From assembly GCA_036321795.1 (NCBI GenBank), contig JAWQCY010000005.1:124001-188000 (forward strand): a stretch of DNA of 64,000 nt, read 5' to 3'. The notes beneath the pieces are model-generated. The model saw only the letters and a list, made by a program, of their open reading frames with translations. It searched no databases and was not told the origin of the DNA. Below are positions 8,632 through 17,125 of this stretch, in pieces (within the stretch, counting starts at the first letter, position 1; each line of letters starts with the position of its first letter). The position numbers and the translations under genes were made by a program. The DNA comes from CAKVON01 sp902475665 (GTDB lineage Bacteria; Actinomycetota; Coriobacteriia; Coriobacteriales; Atopobiaceae).

Positions 8632-9075
8632 TGGCATCGACTTGCGTCGATAGGCCACTTGGCGTGTCCACGCACCATGCCCGCGACCTGCGCGTGAGCG
8701 CTCGTTGCGGGCATGGGTCCGTCATGCGCTGATACCACCTTGTTACCTGGCGGGCTTTCGCAGCCCGCCAGGCGCGTGACTTTATGACATGGGCGTTGGG
8801 GCTGTTCGGGGTACTTCTCTGATGGAATGCATATAAGTCATATTTTCGCTATCGAATTTGAGGCGGGGCTAACTTGAAACAATGTCGGCGGGACTCAACT
8901 CACGAGGCGGGTGACCGGGAGATGACCAAACGCGCAAGGTCGCCTCGGGTCGTGCTGGTCGTGCGATCTGAGGCTTCCCATCTCGTAAATTGCGGGGGGG
9001 GCTTTGTCGGCGCCGTTGTAGCACGAGCTGCGCCGCCGCCCGGCCCATGGCGTTTCTGGGAGTAGGTGAGGTCAG
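8632..9075. other. Intergenic region between surface gene and HTH gene
   Basis: There is no convincing gene. A hairpin with 11-bp arms (8746-8756 and 8762-8772) follows the surface gene. GTACTTCTCTG at 8811 is a variant of the genome word. TATAAGTCATA at 8832-8842 recurs upstream of the second surface gene. A run of eight G lies at 8994-9001. A short open frame from about 8874 to 9065 spans the G run but shows no recognisable protein family, and I do not call it a gene. Confidence 0.4.
8746..8772 (+). terminator. Hairpin after the first surface protein gene
   Basis: CCTGGCGGGCT and AGCCCGCCAGG are perfectly complementary around TTCGC. No T-run follows, so this may be a weak or Rho-assisted terminator. 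Confidence 0.5.
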
Positions 9076-9324
9076 GTGAGCAGGCACTATTCCGAGGATA
9101 GTGAGCTCATGCGTCAGATTGGCAAGGCAGTGTCCGAGGCGAGGGTGGAGTCTGGCATGACGCAGGCGGAGGTCGCCAAGATCTGCGGCATCAACCAGTC
9201 GAGCCTGAGTCGTCTGGAGCAGGGCAACGGAAACGTGACCGCCCTCACGCTCGAGGCGGTCGCCAATGCGCTTGGCCGCCAGGTCGAGGTTCGCCTCACT
9301 CGCCACGCGCGCCACAAGCAATAG
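9076..9324 (+). CDS. XRE-family HTH protein, HigA-like orphan
   Basis: An 82-residue DNA-binding protein with one Cro/C1-type helix-turn-helix covering about residues 12-66; GMTQAEVAKICGINQSSLSRLEQG is the diagnostic stretch. The size and composition match antitoxins of HigBA/RelBE-type modules. No toxin-like frame is visible immediately upstream, where HigB would be expected, and EF-G2 follows, so it appears to be an orphan or a remnant of a toxin-antitoxin pair. The start is GTG at 9076, preceded by a purine-rich AGGTGAGG. A stretch with eight G lies 75 bases upstream. It could also be a stand-alone transcriptional regulator. Confidence 0.75.
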   Translation: MSRHYSEDSELMRQIGKAVSEARVESGMTQAEVAKICGINQSSLSRLEQGNGNVTALTLEAVANALGRQVEVRLTRHARHKQ

Positions 9325-9478
9325 GGTCCGCGACCCGACGCGCTTCTCGGCAGGGGTTTGTCCTACCGTCCGTCGCACGTCACGCCCCGTTCGCCCCATC
9401 GCGGGGTGGGCGGGGCCTTTTCGTCGGCGGTTACGGGTATCTGCCACCCAACGACATGCCTCGACGAAAGGGGTACCC

Positions 9479-11527
9479 ATGGGTGAGAAGGTCAGGAACG
9501 TGGTTCTGGTAGGCCAAGGCGGCGTGGGCAAGACCATGCTCGCGGAGGCCATGCTTCACATCACCGGCCGCACGACGCGTCTGGGAGGTCACGCGGGCAC
9601 CAAGCCCACGCTGGACTACGACGAGCAGGAGACCAAGCGCTCCTTCTCGATCTCCACGGCGATCGCTCCCATCGACTGGGAGGACACCCGCATCAACGTG
9701 CTCGACGCCCCCTGCTACCCGGACTTCGTCGGCGACGCCTACGCCGCGATGGCCGCCTGCGAGACGGCCCTGTTCGTGGTCGGTGCCGAGGGCGCGCAGC
9801 CCACGACCACGCGCCTGTGGTTCGCGGCGGAGGACCTCTCGCTGGCACGCGCGATCTTCGTCAACCGCCTGGACAAGTCCGACGCCGACTTCGACGTCAC
9901 CCTCGCCGACCTGCGCGAGCACTTCGGTAACCGCCTGGGCGTCGTGACCCTTCCCTGGGGCGTCGGCGACGACTTCCGGGGCATCATCGACGTCGTCCAC
10001 ATGCGCGCGCGTCACATGGAGGATGGCAAGCCCGTCGAGCAGGACATTCCCGACGAGTACGCCGATGCGGCGCAGTCCGCGCACGATGCCCTGTGCGAGC
10101 TTGTGGTCGAGGCCGACGACGAGCTGATGCTCAAGTACCTCGACGGTGGTCAGCTGAGCCAGGACGAGCTCGAGGGCCTTCTCCACAAGGCGATCGCCGA
10201 GCGCGTGTTCGTCCCCGTGTTCGCGGGCTCTTGCGTGCGCGAGGAGGGCGTCGTCTCCTTCATGAACAGCGTCGCCGAGTTCTTCCCGGCGGCGTCCGAC
10301 TTTGGCCCCGTGCCGCTGGTCAACGGCGAGCAGCTCAACATCGACGCCGGCGACGACCGCCCCGTGGCATTCGTGTTCAAGTCCCTCAACGACCCGCAGA
10401 TGGGCCGCCTGTCCTTCCTCAAGGTGCTTGCGGGCACGCTGGAGCCGGGCATCACGCTCAACAACGCGCGTACCCGCAAGGCCGAGCGCCTGACGCACCT
10501 GTACCGCATGTGCGGCCGCGAGACGACCGACGTCAAGAGCGCGTGCGCCGGCGACATCGTCGTGGTGCCCAAGCTCGAGGCCATGACCGGCGATACGATC
10601 TCGGTCACGGGCAAGGTCGAGGCCGCGGCGTTCCGCTTCCCCAACTCCCTGTATCGCATCGCCCTCGAGCCCGACAAGCGCGGCACCGAGGACAAGCTGT
10701 TCACCTTCCTCGAGAAGAGCTGTGCGGCCGACCCGACGATGAGCGTCGACCACGACGAGGAGACCGGCCAGACGATCGTCTCCGCCATCGGCGAGGCGCA
10801 GGTTAGCGTCCTTCTCGACAGGCTCGAGGATCGCGCCGGCATCACCGCGCACACGGTCCCGCTGCGCATCCCGTATCGTGAGACGATCCGCCGCACGGCA
10901 AGCGCCCAGGGTCGCCACAAGAAGCAGACCGGCGGCGCCGGCCAGTACGGCGACTGCTGGCTGCGCCTCGAGCCCAACCCTGGCGCCGGCTACGAGTTCC
11001 TCGACGAGGTTGTGGGCGGTCACATCCCGCGCGGCTTCATCCCCGCAATCGACAAGGGCGTTCAGGAAACCATGCGCGACGGCGTTCTGGCCGGCTACCC
11101 CATGATCGACGTGCGCGTCGCCGTGTACGAGGGCTCCTACCACCCGGTCGACTCCAACGAGATGGCCTTCAAGACCGCCGCGCGCATCGCCTTCCAGAAG
11201 GCCTGCGAGCAGGCCGAGCCCGTCCTGCTCGAGCCGATGGCCAAGATCGAGGTCACCGTCCCGGACAGCTACGCCGGCTCCGTCATGGGCGACGTCTCCG
11301 CGTCGCGCGGTCGCGTCGAGGGCATGAACGCCACCGACAAGGGCCAGACGCTGGTCACGGCCACCGTGCCTCTGGCCGAGGTCACCGACTACGCCACCCG
11401 CCTGCGCTCGCTGTCGCGTGGTACCGGCGAGTTCACGCTCGAGGTCTGCGGCTACGAGCAGGTCCCGCACGACGTCCAGGAGAAGCTGGCGGCCGAGTAT
11501 GCCGCGCGCCGTGCCGCTGGCAGGTAA
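9479..11527 (+). CDS. EF-G-like GTPase (EF-G2 family)
   Basis: A 682-residue paralogue of elongation factor G. All five EF-G-type domains appear to be present. The P-loop is VGQGGVGKTMLAEA near the N-terminus. The G3 motif reads DAPCYPDF, where true EF-G has DTPGH. G4 is NRLDKSD. The domain IV signature QTGGAGQYGDCWLRLEP and the C-terminal domain V are conserved. The Cys-Tyr in G3 removes the catalytic His, as is usual in the EF-G2 subgroup, so canonical ribosome-stimulated GTP hydrolysis may be altered. The start ATG at 9479 has GAAAGG eight bases upstream. It is probably not the housekeeping fusA, because no str operon genes are nearby. Ribosomal-protection (TetM-like) proteins are a remoter alternative. 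Confidence 0.87.
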   Translation: MGEKVRNVVLVGQGGVGKTMLAEAMLHITGRTTRLGGHAGTKPTLDYDEQETKRSFSISTAIAPIDWEDTRINVLDAPCYPDFVGDAYAAMAACETALFVVGAEGAQPTTTRLWFAAEDLSLARAIFVNRLDKSDADFDVTLADLREHFGNRLGVVTLPWGVGDDFRGIIDVVHMRARHMEDGKPVEQDIPDEYADAAQSAHDALCELVVEADDELMLKYLDGGQLSQDELEGLLHKAIAERVFVPVFAGSCVREEGVVSFMNSVAEFFPAASDFGPVPLVNGEQLNIDAGDDRPVAFVFKSLNDPQMGRLSFLKVLAGTLEPGITLNNARTRKAERLTHLYRMCGRETTDVKSACAGDIVVVPKLEAMTGDTISVTGKVEAAAFRFPNSLYRIALEPDKRGTEDKLFTFLEKSCAADPTMSVDHDEETGQTIVSAIGEAQVSVLLDRLEDRAGITAHTVPLRIPYRETIRRTASAQGRHKKQTGGAGQYGDCWLRLEPNPGAGYEFLDEVVGGHIPRGFIPAIDKGVQETMRDGVLAGYPMIDVRVAVYEGSYHPVDSNEMAFKTAARIAFQKACEQAEPVLLEPMAKIEVTVPDSYAGSVMGDVSASRGRVEGMNATDKGQTLVTATVPLAEVTDYATRLRSLSRGTGEFTLEVCGYEQVPHDVQEKLAAEYAARRAAGR

Positions 11528-11772
11528 CGGGTCTGGCGCACTTCTCGGCACCTGACCGTTTTTGTTTGGGTCCCGTCGCATCAAGGGTGTGGCGGGACCC
11601 CTTGCGTATGGGTGCGAGCCCGGCGCGAAATCCTGCCGATTAACTGGCATCAAGTTGGTAACATATATCGGGAAGAACGACCGCTCCCCACGGCCAGGAG
11701 GCCGTTCGCCTGGCACGTCCCGCGTGCCGGCGCTCCCGACCGGCGGGCGGTCGCGCAAACAGGGAGGAAGAA
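11528..11772 (+). other. Intergenic region after EF-G2
   Basis: An exact copy of the genome word (GCACTTCTC at 11538) lies 11 bases past the EF-G2 stop. A hairpin GGGTCCCG/CGGGACCC at about 11569-11600 follows without a T-run. An AT-rich stretch with TTGGTAACATATATC near 11655-11670 may be the promoter of the flavoprotein gene. GGGAGGAAG at 11761-11769 is that gene's ribosome binding site. Confidence 0.4.
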
Positions 11773-12966
11773 ATGCTCAGCGCAGTACAGCTCAAGCCCG
11801 ACGTCTATTGGGTCGGCGCCCTCGACTGGAACGCCCGCGAGTTCCACGGCTACACCACCGAGGCGGGAATCACCTACAACGCGTACCTGATCATGGACGA
11901 GAAGGTCACCCTGATCGACACCGCCAAGTCCACCTTCGCCGACGAGCTCCTGCAGCGCGTCTCGTCGGTCGTGGACCCGTCCAAGATTGACGTCCTCATC
12001 GCCAACCATGTGGAGCCCGACCACTCAGGAAACATTCCGACCATCGCCGGTCTCAATCCTGACCTGCAGATCTATTGCTCCGCGCCCGCTGGCGTGAAGG
12101 GCCTGACCGCGCACTACGGTGATCTTGGCTACCACGGCGTCAAGACGGGCGACACCCTCTGCATCGGCAAGAGGACCCTCGCCTTCGTGCAGACCCCGTT
12201 CGTGCACTGGCCCGACAACATGGTCACCTACGACGCCGAGGACAAGATCTTGTTCTCCAACGACGCCTTCGGCCAGCACTTTGCCAGCTCCGCGCGCTTC
12301 GACGACGAGAACGACCTCGCCGAGGTCATGCGTCAGGCTCGCAAGTACTATGCCAACATCGTCCAGCCCTACCGCCTCAAGGCGGCCGCCGCGCTCAAGG
12401 CCGTCCGTGGCCTGGGCCCCGATGCCGTCGACATGATCGCCCCCGCCCATGGCGTGGTGTGGCGCTCGCACGTCGCCGACATTCTCGACGCATACGAGAA
12501 GACCTTCACCTCGGGCGCGCTGCAGGACAAGGCGATCGTCGTCTACGACAGCATGTGGGGCTCCACCGCCAAGATGGCACGTTCCATCTGCGACGGCTTC
12601 CTCGCCGCCGGCATTCCCGCGCGTCTGATGGACCTCAAGGACAACCACGTCTCCGACGTGATGGACGACTTCCTCGACGCGCGCTACGTCGCCGTCGGCT
12701 CGCCAACCCTCAACAGCCAGCCCATGCCGCAGGTCGCCGCCCTTCTCTGCTACATGCGCGGCCTGTCCCCCAAGAACGCCGGTCGCACGGGCATTCCCTT
12801 TGGCAGCTATGGTTGGGCGCCTGCCGGCCCCAAGGCCGTGGCCCAGCAGATGGAGGAGGCCGGCTTCGAGCTGCCGCTCGACGTCGTGACCAGCCAGTGG
12901 GTTCCCTCGCAGGAGCGCCTCGACGAGATTCGCGAGGCCGTCCGCAAGATGGCCTCGGCCGAGTAG
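11773..12966 (+). CDS. A-type flavoprotein (FprA / rubredoxin:oxygen oxidoreductase family)
   Basis: A soluble di-iron flavoprotein of 397 residues that reduces O2 to water, or NO to N2O, in anaerobes. The N-terminal metallo-beta-lactamase-like domain has the di-iron ligand motif HVEPDHSGN, the ligand His in the HWPDNM segment, and later SNDAFGQHF and APAHGVVW. The C-terminal flavodoxin-like domain starts near residue 255 with the FMN-binding loop VVYDSMWGSTAKMA. No rubredoxin domain is fused. It likely protects this presumably anaerobic organism from oxygen. It is transcribed alone, with a hairpin downstream at 12988-13013. Confidence 0.9.
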   Translation: MLSAVQLKPDVYWVGALDWNAREFHGYTTEAGITYNAYLIMDEKVTLIDTAKSTFADELLQRVSSVVDPSKIDVLIANHVEPDHSGNIPTIAGLNPDLQIYCSAPAGVKGLTAHYGDLGYHGVKTGDTLCIGKRTLAFVQTPFVHWPDNMVTYDAEDKILFSNDAFGQHFASSARFDDENDLAEVMRQARKYYANIVQPYRLKAAAALKAVRGLGPDAVDMIAPAHGVVWRSHVADILDAYEKTFTSGALQDKAIVVYDSMWGSTAKMARSICDGFLAAGIPARLMDLKDNHVSDVMDDFLDARYVAVGSPTLNSQPMPQVAALLCYMRGLSPKNAGRTGIPFGSYGWAPAGPKAVAQQMEEAGFELPLDVVTSQWVPSQERLDEIREAVRKMASAE

Positions 12967-12987
12967 CCCCGCCGCTCGCCCCTGCGA

Positions 12988-13013
12988 AGAAGGGCCGTCG
13001 GCTCGACGGCCCT
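12988..13013 (+). terminator. Hairpin after the FprA-type gene
   Basis: AAGGGCCGTCG pairs with CGACGGCCCTT around a short GCT loop. The right arm runs into TCTCGGC, so the genome-word variant CCCTTCTCGGC is built into the terminator. The T-tract is poor. Confidence 0.6.
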
Positions 13014-13207
13014 TCTCGGCTTCGCCCGCATCGCACCGCATGGCCCCGGACGCGCCAGCCGGCCCGTCTCGCGCCGTGCGGGCGATGCTTTTTTGGTCGG
13101 CGTCGTGCCCCAAAGGGCACGGCCGTGTAAGGGCGTGCGTTTACGTGGGAAATTACCGGTAAAATAGCCGCCAACGAAATTCCAACAAGGAGGTCGCGCC
13201 CCCGCGC

Positions 13208-14527
13208 ATGGACATAGCCATCTCAGTCGTAGTCACCTTTCTCCTGACCTTGGCAAACGGGTACTTCTCGGCATCCGAGATGGCCCTCGTATCTGCCAAG
13301 CGCGCCGCGCTCGAGCCCGAGGCCGACGCCGGCGACCGTAAGGCCAAGCTCGCCCTGGACCTCGCGTCCGATTCGGGCGACTTCCTGGCGACCATCCAGG
13401 TCGCCATCACACTCGTGGGCTTCGCGTCCTCGGCGTTCGCGGCAACCAGCCTGTCCGACCCCCTCAACTCGCTGCTCGTCTCGGTGGGTTGCCCCTCGGC
13501 CATCAGCGCCGTGCTGGCACCGGTCCTCATCACCCTGGTGGTCTCGTACTTCTCGATCGTCGTCGGCGAGCTCGTGCCCAAGCGCCTTGCCCTCGCCAAT
13601 GCCGAGAAGGTCGCGAAGTCGGTGGCGGGCCCGCTGCGCGGCTTCATGCACGTGGCCAAGCCTCTCGTGTGGCTGACGTCGAAGTCGGCCGACGCGCTGT
13701 CGAGCGCGCTGGGCGTGGGCGACGCCGATCACTCGGACGTCTCCGAGGAGGAGATCAAGTACATGGTCACCGACTCGGAGGAGCTCTCCGATGAGGAGAA
13801 GTCCATGATCCATGAGGTCATCGACCTGGGCGACACCATCGCCCGCGAGGTCATGGTCCCGCGCGTGGACATGACCGCCCTCGAGGACGACACGACCGTG
13901 CGCGAGGCGCTCGACGTCATGCGCAGCACGGGCTTCTCGCGAATCCCCGTCTACCACGAGGACGTAGACCGCATCGTCGGCGTGGCGCACATCAAGGACC
14001 TCATCGGCCTGATCATGGACGGAACCGATGCCTCCGAGAGCCTGGCAAACCACGTGCGCACCCCGGACTTCGTGCCCGACACCAAGGACATCATCCCGCT
14101 GCTCTCCGAGATGCAGAGCAGCCACGACCAGATGGTCATCGTCGTCGACGAGTACGGCGGCACCGCTGGCGTCATCACGATCGAGGACATCGTCGAGGAG
14201 GTCGTGGGCGAGATCGAGGACGAGTTCGATCCCGACAACAAGTACCTGACCAAGCTCAGCGGCCGCGAGTGGCTGGTGGACGGGCGCTTCTCGATTGATG
14301 ACGCCGCGGACCTGGGCTGGCCCGTGCCCGACTCCGACGAGTACGAGACCATCGCCGGCTTCGTGCTGGACATCGCCGACTCGCTGCCCGAGCCCGGCGA
14401 GCAGCTCGTGGTCGATGGCTACACCTTCCGCGTGCAGTCCATGCGCGGCCGCCGCATCGCCATGCTTCGCGTGACCGCCCCCGAGCCCGAGCCCGAGGCT
14501 GCCGAGAAGGACCACGGGGCCGAGTAG
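13208..14527 (+). CDS. CNNM/CorC-HlyC family membrane protein with CBS domains
   Basis: A 439-residue member of the CNNM-transmembrane family (HlyC/CorC, 'hemolysin-like'), linked in other bacteria to Mg2+ or Co2+ efflux. The N-terminal DUF21 transmembrane domain (about residues 1-185) begins GYFSASEMALVSAKRAAL and has three or four hydrophobic helices. A pair of CBS domains follows (about 205-325), with VMVPRVDM and VDEYGGTAGVIT. A C-terminal CorC/HlyC domain (about 345-430) reads EWLVDGRFSIDD. The tail EAAEKDHGAE encodes a variant of the genome word. It stands alone; a metal role is inferred from the family. Confidence 0.85.
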   Translation: MDIAISVVVTFLLTLANGYFSASEMALVSAKRAALEPEADAGDRKAKLALDLASDSGDFLATIQVAITLVGFASSAFAATSLSDPLNSLLVSVGCPSAISAVLAPVLITLVVSYFSIVVGELVPKRLALANAEKVAKSVAGPLRGFMHVAKPLVWLTSKSADALSSALGVGDADHSDVSEEEIKYMVTDSEELSDEEKSMIHEVIDLGDTIAREVMVPRVDMTALEDDTTVREALDVMRSTGFSRIPVYHEDVDRIVGVAHIKDLIGLIMDGTDASESLANHVRTPDFVPDTKDIIPLLSEMQSSHDQMVIVVDEYGGTAGVITIEDIVEEVVGEIEDEFDPDNKYLTKLSGREWLVDGRFSIDDAADLGWPVPDSDEYETIAGFVLDIADSLPEPGEQLVVDGYTFRVQSMRGRRIAMLRVTAPEPEPEAAEKDHGAE

Positions 14528-14858
14528 TCGGCCGAACAGTCAACCAACCGTCCGAGGCGGCCTTCGGACCGCCCATTTCTTGCTCGGCGGTTGGTCATGC
14601 TCGCTCCGCGAACGGAACCCCGCTCGAACGAATGCGCAGCTCACAGCTTTGGGTGTTTTGTCGGCAAGCTCTCCTCCACAAGGTCGACACGAGCCCGCTG
14701 ATATACTTTTGCACGTTGAACCATTAAAAAGCGGCTGACACGGGGTCAGTCGTCGAGGCAATAGGCGCAGTCACACACCAAACAAACCAAGCGTTGGGCC
14801 TCGCGGAATCGCCCGCGACGATCTTCTATGCCGCGGGCGAACGGATGAAGGACGCAGC
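14528..14858 (+). promoter_or_regulatory. Upstream region and leader hairpin of the RlpA-like gene
   Basis: No gene is supported in these 331 bases. GTCCGA...TCGGAC at about 14550-14569 may terminate the CorC gene. GATATACTTTT near 14699 is a possible promoter element. A strong hairpin TCGCCCGCG/CGCGGGCGA with a 14-base loop (14809-14840) ends 19 bases before the TTG start of the next gene, so it is probably in the mRNA leader. I looked for a c-di-AMP (ydaO) riboswitch, which often precedes such genes, and could not match its core. Confidence 0.35.
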
Positions 14859-15488
14859 TTGAGCACTCGCCCCAACAGCGTCATGGGTATTCTGGCAGCC
14901 GCGCTGGTCGCGGTGGCCGTTGTGGCCCCCGCGCAGGTGGCCCTCGCCGACCCGGCCTCCTCCGGCGCCTCGATTGGCGTCAATCGCACCAGCTCGGCCG
15001 CGAGCCCCTCTAACTTCGTCGCGGTCTCCTACTCCGACAGCTCCTCCTCGGACGTGCAGTCCCTCAAGGACAAGCACTCCCACCCCACCTACTCCGTTCA
15101 TAAGCTTGGTCCCACCGAGACCTCCCAGAAGGCGGGCGTCAGCATCGAGAACGGCACCGTCGTCGTCCGTCAGGACCAGGGTTGGCGTAGTGGCTCCGCC
15201 TCCGCTTACACCCTCGCCTGCAACGACGGCTACGACGCCACCGCGTCGGGCGTCAAGCTCACGGAAAACTCCATGACGGTCGCGGTCCCCGCCGAGCGCG
15301 CCGACCTGTTGGGTAAGACCGTCGAGATTTACTACAATGGCACCACCGTCACCGCCAAGGTCACCGACACCGGCGGTTTCGCGCCGCTCGGTCGAGACCT
15401 CGACCTTGCGGGAGGCGTCTGGCGTGCCCTCGGTGCATCTTCTACGGACGAGTGGGGCGTCAGGACGGTCTCGTACCGATTCCTGTAA
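14859..15488 (+). CDS. Secreted protein with RlpA-like double-psi beta-barrel
   Basis: A 209-residue exported protein. The signal peptide (STRPNSVMGILAAALVAVAV, cleavage near VALA-DP) is followed by about 75 Ser-rich residues. The C-terminal domain from about residue 115 has the DPBB pattern of RlpA/expansin-like proteins: MTVAVP, LLGKTVEIYYNGTTVTAKVTDTG, then DLDLAGGVWRALGA. That domain binds or cleaves peptidoglycan glycans in other bacteria. The start is TTG at 14859 with GAAGGA eight bases upstream; the ATG 15 bases earlier runs into a stop. It heads an envelope-related cluster. RlpA lytic activity itself is not shown, and the catalytic residues are uncertain. Confidence 0.7.
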   Translation: MSTRPNSVMGILAAALVAVAVVAPAQVALADPASSGASIGVNRTSSAASPSNFVAVSYSDSSSSDVQSLKDKHSHPTYSVHKLGPTETSQKAGVSIENGTVVVRQDQGWRSGSASAYTLACNDGYDATASGVKLTENSMTVAVPAERADLLGKTVEIYYNGTTVTAKVTDTGGFAPLGRDLDLAGGVWRALGASSTDEWGVRTVSYRFL

Positions 15489-15516
15489 TCACTCTCCAAC
15501 AGGAGGCCCAAGTCAC

Positions 15517-16491
15517 ATGTCGCAGATGATCGACATCCGCAAGGTGTGCGTGGGGCCGCGCTACCTCACGGCGCGTGTCCGCGTTGCCGAGGGTGCGCCC
15601 CTCACCACCGATCAGGACCTGATCGGAACCACGCTCGTCTACAACCTCATGCCCGAGATCTGCGACCATGTGTGCCTTGGCGACGCCGGCTCCACCTTCA
15701 AGGATGCCATGCCGTCGACCGAGATCGCACACCTGCTCGAGCATGTGACCGTCGAGCTCATCGCGCGCACGGGCCTGGCAGGCTCGGTCTCCTGCGGTCA
15801 GACCACCCACGCCCACGACTGCGACGAGCGCACCTTCGACATCCGCCTGGATTGTCCCGACGACGTCCTGGTCGTCGCGGCTCTGTCCAGTGCCGTCTGG
15901 ATCTTGCAGTGGGCCTACACTGGCGGCGGCGAGCCCGAGCCTGGCGTCGACGCCATCGTCGAGGGCATTGTCGCCATGGTCAGTGGCCTGCCCGTACCCG
16001 AGCCGGCTCCCGCTGTCGAGACGGTCGCCGAGGTCGCTTCCGAGCCTCTTGAGGAGCCCGTCGAAGAGCCTGAGCCCATCGTCGAGCCCGAGCCTGACGT
16101 CGAGCCCGCTCCCATTGTCGACCCCGAGCCCGAGTACGCTCCCGTGTCCGAGGACGATCCCGTCGAGCCCACGGAAGAGCCTGCCGAGAAGGACCCCGAG
16201 TCCGAGGATGCGGTCGATGAGGTCACGCCCGCGGCCGAGCCGACGCTCGGGGACGTTGACCCCGACCCCGTGCCCGAGTACGACCCCGAGCCCGTTGCCG
16301 AAGAGTCTGCCCCCGAGACCCCTGCGGCAGACGGTCCCGACGCCACCGTCGTGGCGCAGCGTGATGCCTACGATCCGTACGACCCGTACCCCGCAGCGGA
16401 CACTCCCGCCGACGACGCCGATGGTTCGGACGATGCTGCGGATGCGGGTAAGCCTGCCGATGATGGGTATAATCCGCACAGGCTGTTCTAG
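15517..16491 (+). CDS. Hypothetical protein: cyanophycin-synthetase-N-terminal-like domain plus acidic Pro/Glu tail
   Basis: A 324-residue protein with no clear named family over its full length. Residues 1-155 resemble the small N-terminal domain of cyanophycin synthetase: an IDIRKVCVGPRYLTARVRV-type opening and the signature STEIAHLLEHVTVELIARTGL. The Mur-ligase and ATP-grasp domains are absent. Residues 160-324 are low-complexity Pro/Glu/Val/Asp (EPEP repeats), with YDPYDPYPA near the end. The start ATG at 15517 follows AGGAGG by 11 bases. It lies 28 bases after the RlpA-like gene and 48 bases before the YtxH-like gene, so it is probably co-transcribed with them. There is no signal peptide, so it is probably cytoplasmic. 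Function is unknown. Confidence 0.7.
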   Translation: MSQMIDIRKVCVGPRYLTARVRVAEGAPLTTDQDLIGTTLVYNLMPEICDHVCLGDAGSTFKDAMPSTEIAHLLEHVTVELIARTGLAGSVSCGQTTHAHDCDERTFDIRLDCPDDVLVVAALSSAVWILQWAYTGGGEPEPGVDAIVEGIVAMVSGLPVPEPAPAVETVAEVASEPLEEPVEEPEPIVEPEPDVEPAPIVDPEPEYAPVSEDDPVEPTEEPAEKDPESEDAVDEVTPAAEPTLGDVDPDPVPEYDPEPVAEESAPETPAADGPDATVVAQRDAYDPYDPYPAADTPADDADGSDDAADAGKPADDGYNPHRLF

Positions 16492-16539
16492 ATAGAGCGA
16501 TTGCGGCCTGGTGCCGCATTACGAGGGGAAGGGACTCCC

Positions 16540-16998
16540 ATGAGCAAGCACAACACCGGTTTCGGTTTCGTTCTTGGTAGCGTCGTCGGCGCCGCGATCG
16601 GCGCGGTTGCGGGCATGATGTTCGCCCCTCGCTCCGGTGCCGAGAGCCGTGCCATGGCGGCTGACGCCGCCAACGACGCATGGGACGCCGCGGTCGATAC
16701 CTATGAGAACGGTGCCCGTGCCGTCTCCGATCGCTTCTCCGACATCCGTCCTCAGGTCGACGCCACCACCGTCGAGCTGCGCGCCAAGGTCGACGCCGCT
16801 CGCGAGCGCATGGACCAGGTCCGCTCCTCGCTGTCCGAGGCCGTCACCAGCGCCTCTGCCCAGGTTCAGGATGCCATCGACGCCGCCACCGCTCAGGTGA
16901 GCGCCGCCGTCGACGCCTCCGCGTCCGATGCCGTGGCCGCCGAGGACGTGCACGTCGAGCCCGTCGAGGCCCCTGAGGCTGGCGAGGACGCCGAGTAG
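16540..16998 (+). CDS. YtxH-like membrane-associated protein
   Basis: A 152-residue protein with one N-terminal hydrophobic segment. The GFGFVLGSVVGAAIGAVAGM stretch followed by FAPRSG is the YtxH signature. The rest is Ala-rich, predicted long-helical, with coiled-coil-like spacing, and the tail is acidic (VEAPEAGEDAE). In Firmicutes YtxH-type proteins are stress-induced, but no activity is known. The start ATG at 16540 follows GAGGGGAAGGG. An exact genome word (GCACTTCTC) begins four bases after the stop codon. Confidence 0.75.
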   Translation: MSKHNTGFGFVLGSVVGAAIGAVAGMMFAPRSGAESRAMAADAANDAWDAAVDTYENGARAVSDRFSDIRPQVDATTVELRAKVDAARERMDQVRSSLSEAVTSASAQVQDAIDAATAQVSAAVDASASDAVAAEDVHVEPVEAPEAGEDAE

Positions 16999-17052
16999 CG
17001 CGCACTTCTCGCCCGTAAAGGCAATGCGGCCCCGCATGACGGGGCATACGGT

Positions 17053-17076
17053 GGGGCGCCTCGGCAGGGGCGCCCC
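17053..17076 (+). terminator. Terminator of the YtxH-like gene
   Basis: GGGGCGCC and GGCGCCCC enclose an eight-base loop, followed by ATTTGAT. Confidence 0.65.
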
Positions 17077-17125
17077 ATTTGATAGGTGACGACAGGTGTT
17101 GGAAACCGACTCGAGGGGTGTTCGG

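Noticed and set aside
8874..9065. Toxin gene preceding the HigA-like HTH
   Set aside because: The short frame has no HigB/RelE features and is broken by composition; start codon is only TTG.
14700..14858. ydaO (c-di-AMP) riboswitch before the RlpA-like gene
   Set aside because: No GGGGAACC-like core; only one hairpin.
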